A DNA stretch of 64,000 nucleotides, taken from Vanilla planifolia (Eukaryota; Streptophyta; Magnoliopsida; Asparagales; Orchidaceae). The stretch's first letter is position 1. Each line of letters starts with the position of its first letter. The position numbers and the translations under genes were made by a program. The stretch spans positions 694,501-758,500 of the forward strand of contig JAIUJO010000070.1 of NCBI GenBank assembly GCA_023846275.1, given 5' to 3'. Shown piece after piece: positions 53,011-64,000 of the stretch. Under the pieces are notes generated by a model. The model was given only the letters and a program-made list of their open reading frames with translations. It was not told the origin of the DNA and made no database searches.

Positions 53011-56000
53011 TTGAAAAGTCTCTTAAAAATGCAAAAATATCACAAAATGAATTTTTTTAAAATACGAAAATTAATATTTAATATTATAAAGCTCATCACA
53101 ATGAGTTTACTGATATTTATTTCATCTCAAATGGACCTTATTTAGAATTACTATGAATTACTAAAGCAAAAATATGTGAAGAAAAATTAAATCAGATCAA
53201 ATCAAAGTAATGCAAAGTTCTGATGGTAGAAGTAGTGTTTCATTATAATAAAATCAAATCAGAATAAAACATTTAATAAAATGAGCTAAGTGTTTTGGGA
53301 AAGTTACACTATAAGATTGTAAAGAGATTGTGTGCGATATCCTCTATTGTTAAATAAGAAAAAAATAGAAATATGTCAAAAACCTTACTAAATACATACT
53401 AAACAGAGTTTTTAAAAATGCAAAAATGAAAATTTAAATGGATAGAGCATGCTGAGATGATACCCACTTTATTTGTTTTGTCTCGATTAAACATAGTTTG
53501 GAATTAGTTTGAATCACCAAGTATATATTGGCATAAATGATAACAAAATTATTTTTTAAATGTTGTAAACATATAGTAAAGCTCAAATGAGATAATTTTA
53601 AGAAATATAATATAAGCAAATAAAAGTGATTTATAGGTCACACTAGAGGAGATTTGGAGTTATAACATAGTATATCTAAAATAAGGGAAAAATATTTTCA
53701 TTACTAAAATATGTTAAATTAAAGTAATATAATATTTCTAAATTAAAGAAATCAAAAGGTCACATGAGAGGAGAAGCATAGTTTGGTATTAATATTGTCC
53801 AAATTAAAGCAAAAAATTCGAAAAAATTAGATAAAGTATCTTGAAAAGCTTCATTCAAAACTACGAAAGCAACCGAGAGTAAGATAGTCAAATCAAAATC
53901 AATTACAAATAGAAATGACTCAAAAGCATTCCAATATCCAAGAAAAAGAATAAAAAAATATAAAAAAAATAATTTTTAATTAAAGAAAACACTTCAAGAT
54001 GATTGCAACAACATTTGTTCCTCTTAATCAGATGTTTATTGGAATTACTACAAATAACAAAAATAAAAAAATATAAGTAACAATTAATAATTTTTAAATA
54101 TTAAGAAAATAAATATTAAAGCTAAAACAAGGTAAATATTGGTAACACATTATAAGGAAATTGAATACATGTTAGGGTTGCAAGAGAAGAGATTTAGAGT
54201 GAGTAACATAGCAAAATTAAAGAAAAAACATTGAATTGATGAGATAAAATTATATATGGTAGTTACATTATTAGATACTAAAGAAATTGAATATAACACC
54301 TATTTCAAATAAGGTACAAATTTAAATATCTTATAAAAAATAAAAAAATGTTAGAAATTATAGTATATAAAATAAAAAATAAATATCTAATTAGATAGAG
54401 CTCATACATATAAGTCCAAAGTATTTCTTTTGTCTTGATCAAACAAGTTTTTGAATTACATCAACTTATCAAATTAATTAATAAAAAAATAAAACATTAT
54501 TATTTTAATATTAAGCCAATATACAACTAAATTAAAATGAGATAAATTGAAGAGAAATAATATAACCAAATCAATGTGATGTTGAAATAGTTGAGAATAG
54601 ATTTAGAGTTAGACAATAATCTGAAAAATCAATGTAAAAAAGATTCAATTATTTAAATAACTCTTTTGGGAAAGTTGTATTATAAGATACTAAGGAGATA
54701 GAAAACAACCAAAATATCTCATAAAATTTGCCAAAACCTTGAAAATCAATTTTTAGGACATAAGTATGGATATTTAATTATTGAAGATAATGATGACAAG
54801 TTTGATGATATTTGTGTATTCTTTTGATAAGTCCAACAACATTTGTTTCCTCTTTATTCATGTGAAATTAATGCAATATAGAGGTTACATAAGAAGACAT
54901 ATAATTATACAATATGATATGCAAATGTGTGGCGATCGAGTATAATGTCCTTAATCATTAAGTCATATAGGAATTGGAAAGTCTTGTAAAAAAAACGTAA
55001 AAAACAAAATAATTTTAGTATTATGAAAAGAATTTGAAATTGATAGATTTCATCATGTTCAAAACACGTTTGGAAATACTTAGAAATCCTAAAGCAAATA
55101 AGCATAAATAATAATAGATTATTATTTTAGTATTCTATAAATATTTATTGGAGCTTAAATAAGATAAATTGATGAATTATAGTATAAAAATTGAAGGTGA
55201 TGTAAAGGTCACACAAAAGGAGATTTTGAGGTACATAATATAATAATCTATTCAATGCTCAAAATTTGGAAAAAAAACTAATTGTATAGGAAAGCCATAT
55301 TATAAGAAATTAAGTAGATAAGGTGCAATAGCTTCAACCATAAAACCTCATGTGATACATAATATTACTTAAAAAATATTAACAGCTTACCAATAAAATA
55401 TTTAATATAAAAACAAATATTTAAATATAGAGAGCTCATTTACAGCATTCTAATGATATTTATTTGACCTTGATCAAACATCATTTAGAATTACTATGAA
55501 GTACAAAATTAAATGAGTAAAAATAATAGAAAACAATTTTAAAAATTAAGTAAATATATGTTAAAATTGAATAAGATAAATTATCATAAGAAATTTGAAT
55601 GAGTATGATAAGCTATAACAGAAAATGGAACTCAAATGTACTAAGGAGATCAACAGAAAGATCCTCATGCATAAAAAAAGATATGAATTCAAAAGTCTCA
55701 AAATATGTACCAAACCCATAAAAAGATATTGAAAGATATGAATATTTTGTTGGAAGTCTTGTAGAGATGAGGTCATTGACAATTACTTCATCTTGATCAG
55801 ACCTCGTTTGGAATTACTACGAATTCGTAAATTTTAAAAGCAAAAAAAATAACAAAATATTGTTTTAATATTATATATATATATATATATTAAAGCTAAA
55901 CTTCAATAATTTAAAGAAATGTGATATAAAAAGTTAGAGTGAGGTATTAGAAACATAATAATACATTTAGAAATTCTTAACAAAATAACCATATAGAAGC

Positions 56001-59000
56001 AAAAAATTTAAAACGAGATAAATTAATAAGAATGTTGGACTACAAGTTGGTAAAAAGAAGAAGTTTGCTATCCTCTATCATTAAATTAGATATTAATAAA
56101 AAATATTCTCAAAAACTATAAAAAAACCTTATAGAATGAAATTTTTTCAAAAATAAAAAATTTAATTGGATAGAGGTAGTCAACAAAAGTTCGACAACAT
56201 CTCTTTCTTTTCCAAGGAGCCATTTTGGAGTAATTATGGACTAACAAATTAAATAGAAATAAATATTAATTAATTATTATTTAATTATTAAGTAAATATA
56301 TATTAAACACCAAATAAGATCAATTGATGAAAGGTGATAAAATTACTACAACGAATTGTAGTAGCCACAAAATAGAAGACTTATAATTACATAGAAATAA
56401 CCAAATTAAAAAAAAATTTCTCAAAGATAAATTGTACCAGATATTTCCCTTCCAAAATTAAAAATTATTCAAGTGTAACATTCTCAATTGTAAAATTGAA
56501 AAGAAATAAAAAAATCTCATAAAATGTTGCAAAAAAATATAAAATAAATGGTTTAAGTATCTAAAAAATTAATATTTAATTAGATAAAGTTCCCTGACTG
56601 AATTCACACTATATTAACCTCACCTTGATTATGGCTCATTTTAAATTACAAAAAAAATATGAAATAAGCACAAATAATAATTTTTTAAATATTAATTCAA
56701 TTTGTTTTAATGCTAAAATGTGATAAATTGAAGTAATGTGTTAGAAATAGATCATGGCTATGTAAAAATTGCATGACATGAGATGTAGAGTACATAATTA
56801 TGTAGCCAATGGAATGTAGAAAAAGTTCAACCAAATTAGATTAATTTTGTGGAAAATTTTGATTCTAAGATGCTAAGAAGATCACACATAACATCCTAAT
56901 TAGTCATATTTCATACAACTAAAAATATCTTTTATAGAATATCAAAAGACTAGAAAAATAGAAATGAATTCCTAATTGGTGAAAAGTTTGTCATAATAAG
57001 TCCAACGACATTTATTTCATACCAATTAGGCCTCATTTAAATTTATAATTATAGTAAATTAAATAAATATTTTAATTTAAGGTGTATATATATATATATG
57101 AAAGTTAAAATGAGAAAAATTGAAGCAAAATATTCTAACTAAATTTAGGTGGTATAAATCTACCACTAAAAGAGATTTTTTGTAATTTAACCAAATGAAA
57201 TTGAAATGTTTGAAGAATTTGATAAATTGTGTGCAAAAGTTACATTTAAAGATACTGATCAGATTGATTGTAATATCCTTGATCATCAAATATGGCACCA
57301 ATTAAATTATCCGATGAAGACCCCCACAACCTTTAGAAATAAAATAATTGAAAATATGAAAGTGAATATTTAAGTTAATATAACTGATGAAGATGAATCT
57401 AATAGTGTTTATTTTCCTTCCTATGGTCCCCATTTGAAATTACTATAAATAACCATAATAAATAATCATTAATAATTTTAAATTATTATTTTAATATTTT
57501 ATAAATATATATTTAAAAAATAATATAAATTATGCGAATGTAGTATAACAAAATCAAAGTGACGCAAAGATCACAAACAAGGAAATTTGACTTTCATAGT
57601 AATACAAAAAAATGAAAGAAAAAATTCAATAAATGAGATAATCTATATGGGAAATTAGAATTCCAAGAAACTAAGGAGATCGAGTATAACATCCTTAATC
57701 GTTAAGTCTCTCATGAGTCAATGTTTCTGGTAAAGCATGCCAAAACACTTGTAAATCATTAATAAAATTTGAAAAATTATTTAAATAGATAGAGCATAAT
57801 GGCATAGGTCCAATGACATTAAGAATTATTACTAAATAATAAAATAAATAAGAATTAATAATAATAAATAATAATGAAATACTATTTACATATTTAGTGA
57901 GTACCTAAAAGAAAAAATACGACAACTTAAAACAACATAATAAAAAATTTAATTAAAAACATTTGTTTAAATGAGATGAAATGTAATCGAAAATTACATT
58001 CTAGAGTAGTAAGGAGACGATGTACAATAATCACAATAAAAAAAATAAGATATTAATCAAAATATATCATTAAATAAGCCAACATTAAAGAAAATAAAAT
58101 ATTTTAAATTATAAAAAATAATATTTAATTAAAGTGAGCTCAGTTAGATGAGTCATATTACATTTATTTCATATCGATTAGATCCCAATTGAAATTACAT
58201 AATTAAATAAAAAAATAAGTATAAATAAAAAAGAAAAATGTTAGAAAATAAAATATTTAAAACTTAAAAATGAATATTTAATTAGTTAGAACTTATAAGA
58301 AAGGTTATAAAAACATTCATTTCTCTTCGATCACACCTTGTTTGGAATTAGTATGAGTTACAAATAAAAATAGAAACAAATAATAATTGATTATTTCCTT
58401 AATATTAAGTAAACGTTATTGTGTTAGAATGAGACAAATTCAAGTAATACAATATCGCATAATGAAAGTGGTGTAGACATCATAGAGAGGAGTGTAAGAA
58501 TCTCATTGTAATAAAACAAAATAAAATCAAACGTTTTGAAGAGATGAGAAAAATTGTATGGAAAAATAAAACTCTAAGATACTAAGCAGATATAGGGAAA
58601 TGACCTTGATTGGCTAATCTTGTACAAATAAAAGTGGCTCATAAAGCATGTTGAAACCATAAAAATAAATTGTTTAAAATTTCAAAAAAAATTTAATTGG
58701 ATAGATCTAAATGAGACAAGTTTGACATCATTTTCTTTCATATTAATGAGATACTATTTTGAATTTTTACTAATTATCAAACAAAATAAAAAAAAAATAA
58801 CAAAATATTATTTTAATGTAAAATAAATATATAATAATGGTGAAATGAAATAAATTGAAGCAATGTAGTATGTCCAAATTAAAATGATCAAAATTTGTAT
58901 TAGATGAGGCAAATTATAAAAGAAACTTGTATTCAAAGAAAATAAGGAGAACGAGCTTAACATATTCAATCATAAAATTTTCTACAAAACTAAAGTTGAC

Positions 59001-62000
59001 TCATAAAACATGTCAAGTCCTAAAGAAAATAAAATATTTAAAAATATAAAAATAAATATTTAATTTGATTATTCTCTTCCCAATGAAATGAATGATATCA
59101 TTTTTGTCTTGTTTAGACCATGTTTAAAATATTTGCAAATCACAAAAATAAATGGGTAATAATAATAATAATCATAATAATAATAAAATATTTTTTTAAT
59201 ATTAAATAATCATATTGTAAAATGTAAATGAGATAAATGAAATCTATGCAACAAAACAAAATTATAGTGATGTAGAGGACAAATGAAAGGTGAATAAGTG
59301 CTTCGAAGTTATATAACTAAGAAAGGAAAAACTTAGAGGTAATAAGATAAATTATACAAGAAAATTTCATTCTAGGATATTCAAAAGATTGACTATAATA
59401 TCCTTGAACATTGAGTAAAGTAAAAACAAAAATATCTCATAAGATTTGTAATGAGTACTAGATAATGAAATACTTAAAAAATGAATATTTAATTATATAG
59501 AACATATCATGACTTGGGTTAGAATTTTTTTGAATTATGAAAGAAATAAATAAATAACCACAAATTATTATTTTAATATTAAGTGACCATTTATTAAAAT
59601 TAAATGTGAATTACTTAAGAATGATAATATAACAAAAAAATTAAAAAATTGAAGAGAGATATATTTTTTTTTAAGAAAATTGCATTCCAAGATAATGAGA
59701 ATATCAAGTGTAATAATGTTACTACCAAATGAAGTAAGAATTGAAAGGTCTCATTAAGTGTGCCTAAAATTTAGAAAATTAAATATTTTAAAAAATATAA
59801 AAAACAAGTATATTAAATTGGATAATTCTTAGTAATACTAGTCGAATGGCCTTTGCTTTATCTCAATTATACCTCATTTGAAATTAATCTTAATTGCCAA
59901 AGAAAATAGACATAAATACAACATGTGACTTTTTGAATATTAAGTAAATATATATTAACTTTAAAATGACAAAATTTGATGCAATGTAATATAACTATGT
60001 CAATTTGATGTAAATATCGCATGAAGGGTGACTTAGAGTTACATAGTAATATTCCAAAATAATGAAAAAAATTTTAGGAGATAAATTATATGAGAAAGTT
60101 GTATTCCAATTTACAAAGGAGATTGATTGTAGCAATTGTATTCATTAAGTCTGAGAGGAGTTGAAACAACTCATAAATAATTCAAAAACATATGAAAATA
60201 ATATATCATAAAAATATAAAAATTAATATTTAATTGCATGCACCTCATCTAGACAATTCTAGAAATGTTTTTTTGTCTTGATCGAACAAAATTTTTGGTT
60301 ATAACAAACTACTAAAGTAGGCAAGAAAAATATTAAAATATTACTTTTTTAATATGAGACAAAAATATATTAAATCTAACATAACATAAATTAAGGTAAT
60401 GGAATATAATTTAATCATAGTAATTTAGAAGTCATACAAGTTTAGAATTATTATTTCATAATAATATAATAAAATCAATGAGAAATTTTGAAAAAACTGA
60501 TTAATTGCAATACAAAAGTTGTATTCTACAATAGTGAGGACATTAAGTATAGTATCTTTGATTATCGAATTAGGTAGGAATCAAATTATCTATGAACAAA
60601 GCAAAAAAGCTTATAAATTAAAGATATTTAAAATGTAAAAATTAATAATTAATTGGATAGAGCCTGTGGAGATGAGTCTCACAATGTTTGTTTTGTCAGG
60701 ATAAGACATCAATTCAAATTACTATGAATTACAAAATTAAATAAAATTTAATAATAGTAAATTATTAATTTATTACTTGGAAAATATATATTAAAGTTAA
60801 CATAGAGTAAATTGAAGTAATATTATATAACAAAATGAAAGAAAATAATTCCAATAAAAAAGATAAAACTTTGTAAAAAGCTGCATTCTAATTTACTTAG
60901 GAGATGAAGTGTAACATCCTTGATAAGAAAATCATATACAAATAAAAAGGGCTCATAAAAACATTAGTAAATGAAATATTTAAAAATATAATAATAAGCA
61001 TTTAATTGAATAGAGCTCATCAAGAGAAGTCCAACAAAGTTGGTTTCATCTTGAATGGACATCTTTGAAATAGCCATGAATTATCTTAATAAATAAGAAT
61101 TAATAATAACAAATTATTATTTTAATTATAGGTAAATATATTTTTAAAATTTGAATGAGGCAAATTGAAGCAACGTTTTACTACAAAATAAAAGCAATGT
61201 GAAACATAGAAAGGAGATTAAGATTAGAAATATAAGGAAATAACACAAAAAACATAAAAATATGAGATAAACTATATGTGAAAATTGTATTCCAAGTTAC
61301 AAAGGAAATCAAGTGTAACATCCTTGATCATTAAATAATATATGAATCAAAATTTTTCAAAAAGTATGCAAAATACTTAGAATCTAAAATATTATAAACT
61401 ATAACTATGAATATTTTAATTGAAAAGATATCCACAAGTTAAGTCTAAAAAATTATTTTGTCCCCGTCAAACTTCCTTTGGAATACAATGAATTATTATA
61501 GAAAATAGATATTAATAAAAAAAATAGTATTTTAATATAAGGCAAAGATATTTTAAAGAGAAAATGAGATAAAATGAAACAATATAAGATAACTAAATAA
61601 AAAATGATATAATAACCACAGTTGTGGAAATTAAGTGGTACATATTAATGCAATAGAATAAAAATAAAACATTTCAAGAATTAAGATAAAATCTACAAAA
61701 AAAGTTACATTCCATATGATATAAAGGAGATTAAGTTTGGCACCATTAATCATAAAATTAAAAACAATTTGCAAGATCTTTTTGGCAATGCAAGGATTCT
61801 AAAAACTAATATAATTAAGAAAAATATAAAAATTAATATTTAATTTGATTAAGCTCATTTAGTTTAGCATCGATTATACCTCATCTATAATTATTTTGAA
61901 TTATTAAAAAAGGCATAAATGATAATAAAATATTTTTTTAATATTAAGTATATATGAATTGAAGCTAAATAAGATAAATTAAAGAAATATAGTACGATCA

Positions 62001-62020
62001 TATCAAAGGTAAATAATGGG
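53010..62020 (+). repeat. AT-rich ~410-bp satellite, block D (forward)
   Basis: The longest block, in the orientation of block A. The landmark (gagctcatc.agatgagtcca type) recurs near 53,090, 53,447, 54,400, 55,433, 55,758, 56,170, 56,585, 56,985, 57,385, 57,803, 58,135, 58,703, 59,500, 60,240, 60,660, 61,012 and 61,850, mostly 350-420 bp apart, for about 22 units. Units differ strongly from one another, which suggests that homogenisation stopped long ago. Small TA runs (55,871-55,890; 57,084-57,099) and an AAT run (59,158-59,186) lie inside. No gene was seen. Confidence 0.85.
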
Positions 62021-62039
62021 ATGACATTGTTAGACCTAT

Positions 62040-62430
62040 TACTATTGCAAGAAAAACTTGGATTTCATATTCAATTTTGGCTATGGACTTTATTGTTATT
62101 CTTGAAGCAATGGGACTACACGGAATGCTTCTTCCAAATATCTAAGCAGTAATGATCAAATCAAACTCTACTACAACAATTGTTATAGTGAAGCAATTAT
62201 TATTGTCTATGACAGATATAAGCAACTATCATGGTACTTTCCCATGTATATAAGGTATGCATTCCTTCAAACTATCCCATATAAGGCACTAAGGAAACTC
62301 TGCTACGGATTGGTGGCTCATCATGCACTTTTGTATGAGTTTGTTTGGGATTGTGGAATGCCTGTCCAATCAACTTTAACTTTGATTGTTTGCTGATTTT
62401 ATGTTTGAACCCCCTTAAGGAGAGTTTCAT
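62040..62430 (+). mobile_element. LINE 3' remnant: RNase H C-terminal end
   Basis: The plus-strand frames contain SFKLSHIRH then GNSATDWW (the 'hv.Regn.AAdw' end of RNase H), then ALLYEFVWDCGMPVQSTLTL at 62,324-62,380. The last aligns with RVEFIWDWGMPLPIHFEKIL in the LINE at 6.8 kb. Upstream, 62,040-62,230 aligns weakly with the middle of RNase H. It is broken by frameshifts and stops. It marks the right end of satellite block D. Confidence 0.75.
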
Positions 62431-64000
62431 GTAGGCTTTGGAAATTTCTTTATCAAGAAACAAAGGGGATTTTGGAACCCAAAGACGTTGGCAGAGATGT
62501 TGGCAACATTAATGCAATATAAAAGATCAGAAGGTGAAGGACGACCAGTTGGATGGTCTTGTTGGTGATGAAAGTCAAGTAGAAGTTAATGGTAGAAGGA
62601 AGTGCTAGACCTAGGTGGTATGGGAGAGTCCTTGGAAATTTCTTATTCTAGATGGAGTTGGCATCTTATTGGAAGTCATGTTTGTTTAAAATATGTGTCT
62701 AGATAATGTTTTTTATGATGTCAGAATAGACCTTGAATTCAAACTTTTGTGATTTTGCATTGAGTTGTGGTGGATAAAATGAGAATTAAATCTTGTAAGG
62801 CTTAAAAAGGAATAAGGAGTAGTTTGGTGCAATTATCCCCTTTTCTATCAAGAACCGAAGATATTCAAAATGAAACTGATGATATTCTAGAGCCAAATAA
62901 CCCAAAAAAGAATTATCATGATTAAAAGATTGTCCACATTGTCTGACCTCTAGAAAACATTAGTGTTAGAGTTCACTTGGAAAAAAGATGTTCTATTAAG
63001 GAAACGTTCTGTCTAATATGGCATATCATGATGCGAATACCTCAAAAGATGATGAGGATGCGTCCACAAGCTTGTTTGCTGCATTAGTCACTAAATTTCA
63101 TAGGTAAATTGGACTTGATAGGAAAATGAAAATGTGATTCAACCAACTAGTGAACTGGGATTATATGAAGAAATCTAATAATCTATCCTCCTACAGGTGA
63201 TGCTTCATTATCTCAGAGGTACTAATGGGGGTATACTATTACATTAGCCATTTTAGCATATTGTTTGAGTCACTTGGAAAAGGATATTTAAGTTATTTGG
63301 TAATAGCTTTCAAATAACTTTTGATTTACTTTTAACAGCTATGAAAAATTTTTTTAATAAATATCTAACCATTCTGAATAAAAGGTCTAATGAATATGAA
63401 TAAGATTTTAACATCTCAAAGAAAGGCTGCATCAAATATTCTACTGGTACAAATTTCTACTAGCAACACCTACGGCTTACCACTACTCAAAATTTTAAAT
63501 TCTTCCAAGTTAGCTTAATTCTTTTAAGCTTTTATTTTCTCAATTATATTCATAATTTTGAGTTTGGTTTGATGTCACTAAAAATCGAGTTAGGATTTAG
63601 ATCAAGAAAGCTTCAATTATAGTTGAACCAATAAATGTTAGTGGGTTGGAGGAGAACCGTAAGGAAACATCTCTCATATGTAGGAGGTGAATCGTTAGAA
63701 AAATCCTCAAGACATAACTCTTTTGCTAATTGAGTTTTTCTTGACCTTAGTTTGTGGTAGTTGTTTGTTGTTATTCGAACCAAATCACCTAAAACTTTTG
63801 GTGTGCCATTTCAACTTTTATTTTCAGTTCCCTTAATCACGAAGATTATAAACTAACATATTTATAAATAAAAGTTTTCAACTATACAAAATCTTTTTTA
63901 TAAATAATATTTTAAAAAAAGTACTTTTCTTATTAGCAAAAAGTATACTAAAACCCATAATGGACCCTTTGTTTTAGGATTTGTATGTTAGTTTGCATTT
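62431..64000. other. Unassigned AT-rich DNA at the right edge
   Basis: No open frame of note, no RNA gene and no element signature I can name. It is less AT-extreme than the satellite. It could be the body of another old element cut by the window edge. Confidence 0.4.

Overview
This is nuclear, non-genic DNA from a plant, probably one with a large and heavily methylated genome. The plant assignment rests on L1-type LINEs that carry a zf-RVT linker and a plant-style C-terminal RNase H, and on ribosomal DNA relics that read as plant-like 18S and 25S. I cannot name the species. I find no intact host protein gene, tRNA or CRISPR array. Nearly all open frames are accidental.

Layout. (1) 1-15,660: a vast degenerate CA/TGCA-rich simple-sequence field (acacatgcacac-like) on one strand. 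A young 5'-truncated LINE (6,800-8,483) interrupts it, and it carries a 1.5-kb higher-order duplication whose second copy preserves the empty LINE site, plus a GAA/TTC tract at 10.3 kb. (2) 15,661-18,500: AT-rich DNA with no recognisable gene and perhaps a worn LTR edge. (3) 18,500-27,055: a diverged AT-rich satellite of about 410 bp per unit. Its orientation flips near 20,425. (4) 27,060-47,210: an island of fossil ribosomal DNA in two converging arms. The left arm reads 25S 3' part > IGS > 18S 5' part on the plus strand (27,060-32,985). The right arm reads 25S > IGS on the minus strand (47,210-42,190). Between them lie a decayed minus-strand LINE (41,040-35,390), a second LINE abutting or nested in it (35,390-34,150), and about 2.3 kb of unassigned DNA. 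(5) 48,185-50,990: the same satellite in the same orientation as the block before the island. (6) 51,390-52,120: a decayed plus-strand LINE reverse transcriptase. (7) 53,010-62,020: the satellite again in the opposite orientation. (8) 62,040-62,430: a LINE RNase H tail, followed by unassigned AT-rich sequence to 64,000.

The main discovery is the ribosomal fossil. Two pieces of old 45S rDNA units, heavily decayed toward AT, face each other and still align in rRNA and in the spacer. Because the order is 25S-IGS-18S, the source was chromosomal tandem rDNA and not retrocopied rRNA. The satellite has the same orientation on both sides of the island, which suggests the island entered, or arose inside, one satellite array. 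Nothing here looks like a working system. The window reads as a heterochromatic archive of satellite, simple repeats, LINEs and dead rDNA. All alignments were made by eye from knowledge of the families, so boundaries are approximate.
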